NCBI GenBank assembly: GCA_937995275.1 | Contig: CALKKN010000361.1 | Coordinates: forward strand, 1 to 9,094 | Length of the DNA: 9,094 nt | Origin: an uncultured Lysobacterales bacterium | GTDB lineage: Bacteria; Pseudomonadota; Gammaproteobacteria; Xanthomonadales; SZUA-36 | Direction of reading: 5' to 3' | Shown: positions 1-7,101 of the stretch, piece after piece | Position numbering within the stretch: position 1 is the stretch's first letter | How the letters are laid out: the number at the start of each line of letters is the position of its first letter | The notes under the pieces: model-generated | What the model was told of the DNA's origin: nothing | The model's input: the letters and a program-made list of their open reading frames with translations, nothing else | The model's database searches: none | Program-made: the position numbers and the translations under genes

Positions 1-6
1 GCTCGC

Positions 7-31
7 CGGCGGCCTGAGATTCCGGCCGCCG
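7..31. other. GC-rich inverted repeat downstream of the M48 protease gene
   Basis: An 8-base perfect inverted repeat, with arms at 7-14 (CGGCGGCC) and 24-31 (GGCCGCCG), encloses a 9-base loop. It lies 17 bases past the stop codon of the minus-strand metalloprotease gene, where a transcript end would be expected. No T-tract follows the stem in the minus-strand direction, so it is not a textbook intrinsic terminator. It could be a weak or Rho-assisted terminator, a 3' RNA stabiliser, or chance in GC-rich DNA. No other feature is visible in bases 1-47. Confidence 0.25.
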
Positions 32-47
32 AACCCAACCGGTGGAA

Positions 48-1625
48 CTATTCTGCGGGCCGGGCCGCGGTGACCTGTACGCGGGTCCGCCGGTCCAGTT
101 CGGCCGGCGCCGCCAGCCGGATGTCCAGACTCAGCTGCGCCTGCTCCCCGGCGCCCAGCGGCCCGGCGTAAGTCCTCATTCCCTGGCGGGTCTGGCCCTG
201 CTCGTCGAGCCAGGCGTAACTGATCTCGATGTCCCGCACAGCTACTGAGGTGAGGTTGCCGAACTGCACCCAGACGACATTCTGGCGGTCCAGCACGGCC
301 CGCGTGGCGATGTATTTCGAGGGATTGGCCGGCAGGTCCAGCACCACCAACTCCCGGGCCGCCTGCTGCCCGGACGGCGATTGCGAATCGGCGGCCGCGC
401 GGAAGTGGCCTACGGCGCTGTCCAGGTCGCCGGCCTCGCGGTCCAGCATGCCGAGGAGGTAATGCGCCTCGGCGGTGGGCAGCAATTCGAGGCTGCGCTG
501 AAGGCTGGACCGCGCCTGCTCACGGCGGTCCAGCCGATACGCGGCCTGGCCCGAGCGCAGGTGGCCATAGAACAGCTCCGGATTGGCCTGAATGGCCTTC
601 CCGTAGGACGCCAGGGCCCGCTCCGGCTTTTTGTTCAGTGCATGGATATCGCCTTGCAGGGCGTGAAACAGTGATTCGCGTGGCTCCAGGGTCAGGGCCT
701 CGTCGAGGTGTTCCTGGGCGTCGTCCAGCCGCTCGTCGCTGACCGCCTTGCCGGCCTCGTCGAATGCCTCGTAGGCCGGCTGCACGCGCCGCAGATAGGC
801 CGTGCGCCGCTGGAATTCCTCGGCCCCCGTTTCACCCCCGGCCGGCAAACCGGCAGCCGCGGCCCGGTTGTTCTCGACCCGCTCCGGCGACGGCGGATGC
901 GACGCGAACAGCCCGCTCACCCAATCCTGCTGGCGTCCCTCGGACAGTTCCACGAAGGTCTCCTGCAGCTGCACCGCGCCCTGTGGATCATAGCCCGCTT
1001 CGGACAGGTACAGCATGCCGTACTCGTCAGCTTCCCGTTCCGCGTCCCGGCCGTATTTCTGGGTCAGTAACTGGGCGCCCAGCGCCGGCACCATCATGGC
1101 GACCTCGCGCGCGGACTCCGAGGGAATGGTGCTGCCCAGCACCACCATGCTGATGACGGCGCCCGTCTGCGTCAGCATGGCTTTCGATTGCGCCCGGGCG
1201 CCGTGCGAGGCGTCGGCATGGACGATCTCGTGGCCGAGCACCGCGGCGAGTTCCGCCTCTGAATCGAGCGCCGCGAGCAGCCCGCGATTGATCGAGATCT
1301 TCCCGCCGGGCAGCGCCCAGGCATTCGGGACCGAGTCGTTCAGGATGCTGAATTCATAGTCCAGCTCGCCTTGCCGCCGCGAACGCGCCGCCAGCCGGTT
1401 TCCAACCTGCGACACGTAGGCGCCCAATTCCGGGTCCAGGATGAACTCGCCGCCCTGGGACTGCTTCATCGGGGCGTACATCTGGGCACCGACCTCACGT
1501 TCCCAGTCGGTACCGTAGACCTGAAAATTACGTTCGCCCGTGACCGGGTTCACCGTGCAGCCGCACAGCGCCACGAGGCTGAGGAACACCGAGCCGAACC
1601 GCATTCGCATGGTCGAGCGTCTCAT
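48..1625 (-). CDS. M48 family zinc metalloprotease lipoprotein with TPR repeats and an extra C-terminal domain (BepA/YfgC-like)
   Basis: A 525-residue predicted periplasmic protease anchored as a lipoprotein. Residues 1-23 form a basic, hydrophobic signal ending in LCGC; C23 is the likely lipidated cysteine, and T24 (not Asp) suggests the outer membrane. The peptidase domain (about 35-255) has zinc motif HEIVH at 132-136, third-ligand motif EREAD at 196-200 (E196, D200), and an SHP loop with H243, matching the regulatory histidine of E. coli BepA. TPR-like helices cover about 285-425. Residues 435-525 look like a beta-sandwich not present in BepA (487 residues, not a lipoprotein). By family, BepA degrades or helps assemble outer-membrane proteins such as LptD at the BAM complex; that role here is inference. 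The start overlaps the upstream DUF3108 stop as ATGA, with AGGAG at 1637-1641. M6 and M8 are alternative starts. It could instead be a LoiP-type protease, but the TPR region favours BepA. Confidence 0.88.
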   Translation of the reverse strand: MRRSTMRMRFGSVFLSLVALCGCTVNPVTGERNFQVYGTDWEREVGAQMYAPMKQSQGGEFILDPELGAYVSQVGNRLAARSRRQGELDYEFSILNDSVPNAWALPGGKISINRGLLAALDSEAELAAVLGHEIVHADASHGARAQSKAMLTQTGAVISMVVLGSTIPSESAREVAMMVPALGAQLLTQKYGRDAEREADEYGMLYLSEAGYDPQGAVQLQETFVELSEGRQQDWVSGLFASHPPSPERVENNRAAAAGLPAGGETGAEEFQRRTAYLRRVQPAYEAFDEAGKAVSDERLDDAQEHLDEALTLEPRESLFHALQGDIHALNKKPERALASYGKAIQANPELFYGHLRSGQAAYRLDRREQARSSLQRSLELLPTAEAHYLLGMLDREAGDLDSAVGHFRAAADSQSPSGQQAARELVVLDLPANPSKYIATRAVLDRQNVVWVQFGNLTSVAVRDIEISYAWLDEQGQTRQGMRTYAGPLGAGEQAQLSLDIRLAAPAELDRRTRVQVTAARPAE

Positions 1626-2419
1626 GGGCTGCCCGGCTCCTGCTGCAGCGCGGCGCAGCCCGGCCGCGGCGCAACCTCCTGCCCGTCCACGGACAGTTCC
1701 GTGATGCGCATCTCGAGGTGGTTGCCGCCGGTTTTGCCGTGCTCCATGCGAACCTCGATGAAACCCAGTTGGGGCGCATGCCAGGCACGGGTGTAGCGTG
1801 GGCTGTTATGGCGGATTTTTTCCACCGGAAGGGTCAGGAGACAGCCGAGGCTGGTCTCCAGGCGTTCCGCCGGCAGCAACCGGAAGTTCTGTTCGTCGAT
1901 TTCGTCATCCTCGACCATCTGGAAGTGCAGGTCGGAGTTCTGTGCGGCCAATCTCTGGCGCATTTCGAGCTTGAGCGACAGCGGGTCGAGTGAATCCCCG
2001 ATCATGTCGAGGATCAGGGGATCGTTGTCATTGTGGGTGATGGTCACGCGACGCTCTTCCCAATCGAATCCGACAGTCCAGACATCGTCCAGCCCGGCCA
2101 CCAGCGTGTGGCGTCGGTAGCGCTCCGGCCGGAACCGGCCGTCCAGCACGCGGCCGCGCACTTCCTCGTAGTCCCGCGCGCCAAGGAGCCTGGCCAGTCC
2201 ATGTGTGCCGCTTCCCGAGCTGCGGATGACCCAACGCTGGCCCCGCCGCTGCAACTCCACTTCCATCTTGCCGGTCAACTTGCCATTGCGGTAGATGGAG
2301 TACCGGGCCTCGTACGGCGCGACCGCAATGTCCGCTTCGAATTGCGCACCCGCGCTGCCGGACAGGGCCAGCAGCGCGGCCAGCCAGAGAGCGGGGCCGC
2401 TAGAGCCGCAGGTGCCCAT
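1622..2419 (-). CDS. Exported DUF3108 domain protein
   Basis: A 265-residue protein of unknown function. Residues 1-25 form a hydrophobic signal ending SGSAGA, so it is predicted to be periplasmic. The mature part opens with YEARYSIYRNGKLTG (36-50) and continues as alternating beta-type strands, as in DUF3108 proteins, including an LDPLSLKLEMRQRL stretch and a C-terminal GGNHLEMRITEL strand. I identified the family from this pattern and from its position after purN, the arrangement I recall in Pseudomonas. The function is unknown; a role in the envelope is inferred from export and from its coupling to the M48 lipoprotein gene by an ATGA overlap at 1622-1625. It overlaps the purN 3' end by 20 bases. 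The start is uncertain: ATG at 2419 fits the signal peptide, but no ribosome site is clear and the n-region lacks Arg or Lys. The frame is open upstream, with another ATG at 2476. Confidence 0.78.
   Translation of the reverse strand: MGTCGSSGPALWLAALLALSGSAGAQFEADIAVAPYEARYSIYRNGKLTGKMEVELQRRGQRWVIRSSGSGTHGLARLLGARDYEEVRGRVLDGRFRPERYRRHTLVAGLDDVWTVGFDWEERRVTITHNDNDPLILDMIGDSLDPLSLKLEMRQRLAAQNSDLHFQMVEDDEIDEQNFRLLPAERLETSLGCLLTLPVEKIRHNSPRYTRAWHAPQLGFIEVRMEHGKTGGNHLEMRITELSVDGQEVAPRPGCAALQQEPGSP
1637..1641 (-). promoter_or_regulatory. Ribosome binding site for the M48 protease gene
   Basis: The minus strand reads AGGAG here, 11 bases before the ATG at 1625. It lies inside the end of the DUF3108 coding region. 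The spacing is slightly long, but together with the ATGA overlap it favours the start at 1625 over the downstream ATGs (M6, M8) and suggests coupled translation. Confidence 0.45.
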
Positions 2420-3065
2420 CGTCCCGGAGGTGCAGCGGGCGGTCGAGTCGGTTGCCGTCGACGAACGTGGCGCCATCGCTGCATTCGACCCGGTGGCGCG
2501 AAAACAATTCAACCGTGGCCACGACGAGGCGGTGCTCCATCGGCGACAGGCGGGCCGCCAGGGTGGCAGCATCGTCATCTACCAGAACGGGTATGACGAC
2601 CTGTGCGATCACCGGGCCGCCGTCCAGTTCCTCGGTCACGAAATGGATGCTTGCGCCGTGCTGTGTGTCGCCCGCGTCGAGCGCGCGCTGGTAGGTGTCC
2701 GTGCCGCGATAGAGCGGCAGCAGGGATGGGTGCAGGTTTATCATGCGTCCCCGGAATGGATCCAGCACCGGCTGCCCGACGATGCGCATGAAGCCGGCGA
2801 GCACGACGAGGTGCGGGTCGCCGGCGGCGATCAGCAGGGCCAGGGCGCGGTCGAATGCCGCCCGGTCCGCGAAACCGCCGTGCTTCAGCACGCTGGTTGT
2901 GATCCCTGCCCGGCTGGCACGCTCGAGCCCCCGGGCGTCGGTCACGTTACTGATGACGTGGATGATGTCGGCGTCCAGGCGGCCGACCTCGCGGGCGTCG
3001 ATCAGCGCCTGCAGGTTGGTGCCGGAGCCCGACACCAGAACGGTGACCCGTAGCGGCTCCTTCAT
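2400..3065 (-). CDS. purN: Phosphoribosylglycinamide formyltransferase (GAR transformylase)
   Basis: PurN transfers a formyl group from 10-formyltetrahydrofolate to GAR, giving FGAR, in cytoplasmic de novo purine synthesis. The protein has 221 residues, usual for the family. Visible motifs are the N-terminal phosphate-binding loop [11 protein letters not shown] (11-21), FMRIVG (92-97), the catalytic stretch INLHPSLLP (109-117) with N110 and H112, and [13 protein letters not shown] (141-153) with D148. N110, H112 and D148 correspond to E. coli N106, H108 and D144. The segment [11 protein letters not shown] (119-129) differs from the E. coli form YPGLHTHRQAL, but this loop varies among functional PurN enzymes. 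The ATG at 3065 overlaps the purM stop as ATGA and no good ribosome site precedes it, so translation is probably coupled to purM. The frame is open far upstream, but that part is antiparallel shadow of purM; homology starts at MKEPLRV. The 3' end overlaps the DUF3108 gene by 20 bases. Confidence 0.97.
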   Translation of the reverse strand: MKEPLRVTVLVSGSGTNLQALIDAREVGRLDADIIHVISNVTDARGLERASRAGITTSVLKHGGFADRAAFDRALALLIAAGDPHLVVLAGFMRIVGQPVLDPFRGRMINLHPSLLPLYRGTDTYQRALDAGDTQHGASIHFVTEELDGGPVIAQVVIPVLVDDDAATLAARLSPMEHRLVVATVELFSRHRVECSDGATFVDGNRLDRPLHLRDDGHLRL

Positions 3066-4141
3066 GAATGATACCGGACGCGATCCTCGTCGCGCCGCTC
3101 GGTGACGACGCCAATATCGATACATTCGATGCCGCTCGAGGCGGCCGCAGCACATACCTTGCCGGCGGCGTCGGGCGCAGTCAGCATTACCATCCCGATG
3201 CCGCAATTGAACGTGCGCAGCATCTCGCCGTCCTCGATTGTTCCGTGGTTCTGCAGCCAGTCGAAAACGGCCGGGCGCCGCCAGGCCGAGGTGTCGATGT
3301 CGATGGCCAGATTGTCCGGTACGATCCGGATGACGTTGTCGGTGAGCCCACCGCCGGTGACGTGCGCCAGGCCGTCGATGCCGCCCTGCCGCAGCAGTCC
3401 GAGCACCGGCCTGACGTAGATGCGCGTCGGCGCCAGCAGCGCGTCGCCCAGCGGCAGTGGCTCGCCCGCCGGATCCCCAAGAGGCTCCCGCAGGTCGACC
3501 CCGGCCCGCTCGACGACCTTCCGAATGAGCGAGTAACCGTTCGAATGGGGCCCGCTCGACGCCAGGCCCAGCAGGCGGTGCCCGACCGCTATGCGGCTGC
3601 CGTCCAGCAGTTCGGAGCGCTCTACAGCGCCCACGGCGAAACCGGCCAGGTCGTACTCGCCGGCGCCATACATGCCGGGCATCTCGGCCGTCTCGCCGCC
3701 GATCAGCGCACAGCCGGCCTCGCTGCAGCCCTCGGCGATGCCGCCGATGACGGCTTCCGCCACGCCCAGCTGGAGGTTGCCGGTGGCAAAGTAGTCCAGA
3801 AAAAACAGCGGCTCCGCGCCGCAGGTGAGGATGTCGTTCACGCACATCGCGACCAGGTCGATGCCGATGGTGTCGTGACGCCCGAGCTGGCGCGCGAGCA
3901 TCAGCTTGGTGCCCACACCGTCGGTTCCGGAAACCAGCAGGGGCTCACGCCAGCGTTCGAGGTCGAGCTTGAACAGGGCGCCGAATCCGCCGAGGCCGGT
4001 GAGGACCTCGGGGCGCATCGTCCGGGCGACGGCGGGTTTGATCCGGTCGACCAGTTCGATGCCGGCGTCGATATCAACGCCGGCGTCCCGGTAGGAAAGG
4101 GGGCGTCTTTGTGGCGTGTCGCCCGATGTTTCGCTCTTCAC
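3062..4141 (-). CDS. purM: Phosphoribosylformylglycinamidine cyclo-ligase (AIR synthetase)
   Basis: PurM uses ATP to close FGAM into aminoimidazole ribonucleotide, a step of cytoplasmic purine synthesis; it normally acts as a dimer. The 359-residue product carries the family landmarks: [13 protein letters not shown] (15-27), [10 protein letters not shown] (71-80), [10 protein letters not shown] (95-104), [11 protein letters not shown] (148-158), [16 protein letters not shown] (194-209), [11 protein letters not shown] (260-270) and FNCGIGM (311-317). The start is GTG at 4141; the frame closes at a TAA near 4198 with no ATG between, and the next Met (residue 42) lies inside the conserved domain. 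The N-terminus is about 14 residues longer than the usual start near LSYKDAG. No strong ribosome site is visible before the GTG, so expression may be modest. It is the first gene of a minus-strand operon with purN and two envelope genes, and it diverges from the DUF2066 gene. No PurR-like palindrome was seen upstream. Confidence 0.97.
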   Translation of the reverse strand: MKSETSGDTPQRRPLSYRDAGVDIDAGIELVDRIKPAVARTMRPEVLTGLGGFGALFKLDLERWREPLLVSGTDGVGTKLMLARQLGRHDTIGIDLVAMCVNDILTCGAEPLFFLDYFATGNLQLGVAEAVIGGIAEGCSEAGCALIGGETAEMPGMYGAGEYDLAGFAVGAVERSELLDGSRIAVGHRLLGLASSGPHSNGYSLIRKVVERAGVDLREPLGDPAGEPLPLGDALLAPTRIYVRPVLGLLRQGGIDGLAHVTGGGLTDNVIRIVPDNLAIDIDTSAWRRPAVFDWLQNHGTIEDGEMLRTFNCGIGMVMLTAPDAAGKVCAAAASSGIECIDIGVVTERRDEDRVRYHS

Positions 4142-4217
4142 GATGCTGCAGGTCCCCGGCGGACGCGTTCCGACTCTCAGAAAGCCTATGGTATCTTATT
4201 TGATGGTCGAATTTCGC
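4142..4217. promoter_or_regulatory. Divergent promoter region between purM and the DUF2066 gene
   Basis: The gap between the purM GTG at 4141 and the first plausible DUF2066 start at 4203 is about 61 bases, and the only obvious AT-rich patch here is at about 4181-4217. On the plus strand TATCTT at 4192-4197 could be a -10 element. On the minus strand TAAGAT at 4198-4193 could serve purM. No convincing -35 box was found at 16-18 bases on either strand, so both assignments are weak. The two candidate -10 elements overlap, so the operons may compete for RNA polymerase. No clear operator or riboswitch structure was seen. Confidence 0.4.
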
Positions 4218-5300
4218 CGAGAACCTGCCGTGTCTGCTGTTCCCCGAGCCCGTTGTCTGCTGAGCGCGACATGTTTGCTGCTGGCCCTGAATTTTTTGCC
4301 GGCGGGCGCCGCGGACATTCACGCGCAGGAGCTCTATTCCGGTGAAGCCCCGGTGGCGGACCAGAGTACGGGCGAACGGCGGCGAGCCTTGCCTCTCGCC
4401 CTCGAACAGGTACTGCAGAAGCTCAGCGGACTGCGTTATTTCGACGACTATCCCCTGATCGGGCCGGCATTGGACCGCGCGCCCTCTATCCTGCTCAGCT
4501 ACTACTACCGCAACCTCGAATATCCACTCGCCGACGGCAGCCAGGCGAGTGAACTGCGGCTGGTGGCGCGGTTCTCAAAGCCGGAAGTCGACGAAATGGC
4601 TCGTGCCTTGCAGCTGCCCCTGTGGCAGCCGGATCGCCCACCGCTGACCCTGTGGATGATCGTCGATTCGGGCTTCGACAGACGCATCATGCCGGTGGAG
4701 TACGCCTACCTGCAGCCGCCCCTGGACGACGTCGCTCAGCGCCGCGGCCTCCCGCTGCGCTGGCCCCGACCCGGCCCAGAAGGCGAATTCGGGGTCGACC
4801 CGCAACTCCTCTGGGGTGGCTACACGGAGGACCTGCCGACGGCCCCGCGCGAAGGTGTGATGATTGCCGCGGCGCGGCGCGAGGGGCTGGAGTGGAGCGT
4901 GCGGATCAACCTGGGGTATGAGGGCCGGAACCAGGCCTGGCGCCTGCACGACATCGATCTGCAGGCCGCGCTGACCGAAGGCCTGCAGCAGGCCGTCGAC
5001 CAACTGGCCGCGCTGGACACGATCGCGGCGGCGGACATTGGCAGTTGGTCGCAGGAACTCGTCGTCAGTGGCGTGGACAGCCCGGAGGATTACCTGCGTT
5101 GCCTGAACTATCTGCAGCGGATCAGCGTCGTCGACGACGTCGCGGTGGTCGCTGCGCGCCCGGGCATGGTGACGTTCCGGCTCGGGTTGAGCGCGCTGCC
5201 GGACTATCTCGAAAAGTCGCTGGCGAGCGGTGGTGTGCTCCAGCGGCCGGAACCGGACGGGTCCTGGGAACTGTTGCCGGTGGTACCCGATGACGGGTGA
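4203..5300 (+). CDS. Exported DUF2066 domain protein
   Basis: A predicted periplasmic protein of unknown function, 365 residues from the start chosen here. A basic segment (RAR) and hydrophobic stretch CLLSATCLLLALNFLPAGAA form a signal peptide ending near residue 37. The mature part opens with ELYSGEAPVADQS (43-55) and a helix LALEQVLQKLSG, typical of DUF2066 proteins, which I recall between purM and the PerM-type permease in other gammaproteobacteria. The start is uncertain: ATG at 4188, ATG at 4203 and GTG at 4230 are all in frame, and none has a good ribosome site. GTG at 4230 gives the most compact signal peptide and would leave a short leader if the -10 at 4192-4197 is real. It is the first gene of the plus-strand operon and overlaps the permease gene by 11 bases. 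The function is unknown; linkage to a membrane permease suggests an envelope role, which is inference only. Confidence 0.82.
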   Translation: MVEFRREPAVSAVPRARCLLSATCLLLALNFLPAGAADIHAQELYSGEAPVADQSTGERRRALPLALEQVLQKLSGLRYFDDYPLIGPALDRAPSILLSYYYRNLEYPLADGSQASELRLVARFSKPEVDEMARALQLPLWQPDRPPLTLWMIVDSGFDRRIMPVEYAYLQPPLDDVAQRRGLPLRWPRPGPEGEFGVDPQLLWGGYTEDLPTAPREGVMIAAARREGLEWSVRINLGYEGRNQAWRLHDIDLQAALTEGLQQAVDQLAALDTIAAADIGSWSQELVVSGVDSPEDYLRCLNYLQRISVVDDVAVVAARPGMVTFRLGLSALPDYLEKSLASGGVLQRPEPDGSWELLPVVPDDG

Positions 5301-6384
5301 CTCGCGGCAATGGTTCCTGCTGGCGCTCGCCGTCGGCCTGGGCTGGCTGATATTCCAGTTGGCGCCGGTAATCACGCCGTTCGCGATATCGGCAGGACTG
5401 GCCTACCTGGGCGACCCGCTGGTCGACCGACTGCAGCGCCTGCGGTTTTTCCGGTGGCCGGTCAGCAGAACGGTCGCCGTCATCATCGTGTTTGTGCTGA
5501 TGAGCGCCGCCGTCGGCCTGATCCTGCTCTTCGTGCTGCCGCTGGCGCGAGAGCAGATCACCTACCTGGTCAGACGGGCCCCCGAAATGCTCGAGTGGTT
5601 ACTCGGGACCGCCCTGCCGTGGCTGCAGTCCAGACTGGGTCTCGCTCCGCTCGAAATGGATCTGCAGAGCCTGACGGAGGCGGCGAAATCCTACTGGAAG
5701 GACGTCGGCTCGGCTGCGTTGAGCGTGCTGGGCACGGTCTCCCGTGGGGGGCAGGCCGTGCTTCACTGGCTGATGAACCTGGTTCTGATTCCGGTCGTGA
5801 CATTTTACCTGTTGCGGGACTGGGACCGGCTGGTGCTGGGCATCCAGAACCTGATCCCACGTCAGGACGAGCCGGCGATCAGCGGGCTGTTCCGTGAAAT
5901 CGACGACGTGCTCGGCGCCTTCATTCGCGGGCAGTTGATGGTCATGCTGGCGTTGGGCCTGGTCTATACCCTGGGGTTGTGGCTGCTCGGGCTGGACCTG
6001 GCCTTCATCATCGGTATGGTTGCCGGGTTGCTCAGCATCGTGCCGTACCTGGGGACGTTCGTCGGCGTTGTGGCGGCGCTGCTGGCCGCGATCTTCCAGT
6101 TCCAGGACGTGCTGCATCCCGTGCTGGTCCTGGGGGTATTCGCCGTGGGCCAGTCGCTGGAGGGCATGGTGCTGACCCCGCTGCTGGTAGGCGACCGCAT
6201 CGGGCTGCACCCGGTGGCCGTCATCTTCGCCGTACTGGCCGGCGGTCAGCTGTTCGGTTTCCTCGGCATTCTGCTGGCGCTGCCGGCCGCTGCCTCGCTG
6301 AACGTGCTGGTCCGGCATCTGGACCAGCGTTATCGAGCGAGTGATCTGTACCAGAAGAAGCTGCAGGACCCCGGAGGCGCCTGA
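5290..6384 (+). CDS. AI-2E family transporter (PerM-like inner-membrane permease)
   Basis: A 364-residue polytopic inner-membrane protein. Hydrophobic segments are clear at about 8-40, 61-85, 158-175, 214-234, 236-267, 275-294 and 306-340, with a soluble, amphipathic central region at about 88-157, the usual AI-2E family layout. Family signatures visible are LIPVVTFYLLRDWD (166-179), IRGQLMV (212-218), SIVPYLGTFVG (249-259) and GDRIGLHPVAV (301-311). Members include E. coli PerM and TqsA. Substrates differ or are unknown, from autoinducer-2 export to sodium/proton antiport, so no substrate is assigned. The ATG at 5290 overlaps the DUF2066 stop by 11 bases, with a weak GGTGG ribosome site 6 bases upstream. 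A frame extension back to 5230 is upstream shadow without hydrophobic or family character. The gene ends directly against the hda start. This pairing with hda is common in gammaproteobacteria as I recall it, without a known functional link. Confidence 0.92.
   Translation: MTGDSRQWFLLALAVGLGWLIFQLAPVITPFAISAGLAYLGDPLVDRLQRLRFFRWPVSRTVAVIIVFVLMSAAVGLILLFVLPLAREQITYLVRRAPEMLEWLLGTALPWLQSRLGLAPLEMDLQSLTEAAKSYWKDVGSAALSVLGTVSRGGQAVLHWLMNLVLIPVVTFYLLRDWDRLVLGIQNLIPRQDEPAISGLFREIDDVLGAFIRGQLMVMLALGLVYTLGLWLLGLDLAFIIGMVAGLLSIVPYLGTFVGVVAALLAAIFQFQDVLHPVLVLGVFAVGQSLEGMVLTPLLVGDRIGLHPVAVIFAVLAGGQLFGFLGILLALPAAASLNVLVRHLDQRYRASDLYQKKLQDPGGA
6373..6377 (+). promoter_or_regulatory. Ribosome binding site for hda
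   Basis: GGAGG lies in the last codons of the permease gene, 7 bases before the ATG at 6385. This is the expected strength and spacing, and it fixes the hda start directly after the permease TGA at 6382-6384. Confidence 0.7.
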
Positions 6385-7101
6385 ATGTCGTTCTCACCGC
6401 AGATGCCATTGCCGCTGGAGCCCCGGCGTCCGGATCGGTTCGAGGATTTCGTGGCGGGAACCAACGAGGGTGCACTGGCGGCCGTGCACCACCTGCTGGA
6501 CGAACCCGGCGGCATCCTGTTTCTGTCCGGGCCGCCCGGGGCAGGCAAGTCGCACCTGCTCAACGCCCTGTGCCACCGCGCGCGTGAGCGGGGCATGGCC
6601 GCGTTCTACATCCCGCTCAGGCGCGTACCGCCGGAAGCCACGGCCGGCCTCGAGGGTCTGCAGACCCTCGACCTCGTCTGCGTGGACGATTTGGACTACG
6701 TTGCCGGTGACGCAACCTGGGAGCAGGCCCTGTTCCGCTGCTGCAACGACATCCGGGCCGCCCGCGGTCGCCTGTTGGTGAGCAGCGGCAAGCCGCTCGC
6801 CGCCCTTTCCCTGGGCCTGCCGGACCTCGCCTCGCGCCTGGCCTGGGGCGTTCGCCAGAGCCTGCAGGCTCCGGACGACGACGCCAAGCTGGAAATCCTG
6901 CAACGGCGGGCCCGCGCCCTGCGGATCGAGGTAACGCCGGACGTGCAGAGTTACCTGCTGCGGCGCACCAGGCGCGACCTGGGTTCACTGCTGGGCGCGC
7001 TCGAACGGCTGAAGGAGGCGGCTTTTGCCGAGAAGCGCAGGATCACCGTGCCGCTGGCCCGCAAAGTACTGGGCGAAGACCTCGGGAGGGACTCATGCTG
7101 A
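6385..7101 (+). CDS. hda: DnaA regulatory inactivator Hda
   Basis: Hda is an AAA+ protein that, bound to the DNA-loaded beta sliding clamp, triggers ATP hydrolysis by DnaA and so prevents repeated replication initiation (the RIDA system). The 238-residue length matches the family. The N-terminal QMPLPL (6-11) fits the clamp-binding consensus found in E. coli Hda as QLSLPL. The AAA+ core shows Walker A GPPGAGKSH (49-57), Walker B LVCVDDLD (97-104), sensor 1 around SSGKP (133-137), and LPDLASRLAWG (145-155), where R151 is the likely arginine finger. The C-terminal part has RRDLGSLLGALERL (196-209), where sensor 2 is expected. Hda is distinguished from DnaA by its short length, clamp motif and lack of the DNA-binding domain IV. 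The start directly follows the permease stop behind a good GGAGG. The 3' end overlaps the AMP nucleosidase start by 7 bases. No promoter of its own was seen. Confidence 0.95.
   Translation: MSFSPQMPLPLEPRRPDRFEDFVAGTNEGALAAVHHLLDEPGGILFLSGPPGAGKSHLLNALCHRARERGMAAFYIPLRRVPPEATAGLEGLQTLDLVCVDDLDYVAGDATWEQALFRCCNDIRAARGRLLVSSGKPLAALSLGLPDLASRLAWGVRQSLQAPDDDAKLEILQRRARALRIEVTPDVQSYLLRRTRRDLGSLLGALERLKEAAFAEKRRITVPLARKVLGEDLGRDSC
7084..7090 (+). promoter_or_regulatory. Ribosome binding site for AMP nucleosidase
   Basis: GGGAGGG within the last codons of hda lies 4 bases before the ATG at 7095. It is the strongest purine-rich site in the window and supports this start, which is also where homology to the family begins. 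Confidence 0.65.

Noticed and set aside
3066..3845. Upstream extension of the purN frame on the minus strand
   Set aside because: The extra 260 codons are an out-of-frame reading of purM, Arg-rich and without motifs. PurN homology begins exactly at the ATG at 3065, which overlaps the purM stop.
4116..4187. Earlier ATG at 4116 as the start of the DUF2066 gene
   Set aside because: It would overlap the purM 5' end, places a long non-hydrophobic segment before the signal peptide, and lacks a ribosome site.
3068..4345. A 425-codon open frame on the plus strand opposite purM
   Set aside because: It is antiparallel to a clear purM gene, has low-complexity Arg/Ala/Gln-rich composition and no recognisable motif. 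Long antisense frames are expected in high-GC coding DNA.
4575..5375. Minus-strand frame opposite the DUF2066 gene
   Set aside because: Arg/Gln/His-rich shadow with no start signal; the plus strand has an exported protein with family features.
5599..6318. Minus-strand frame rich in Gln, His and Asp opposite the permease gene
   Set aside because: Its composition is the complement of Leu/Val-rich membrane segments on the plus strand, a well-known artefact.
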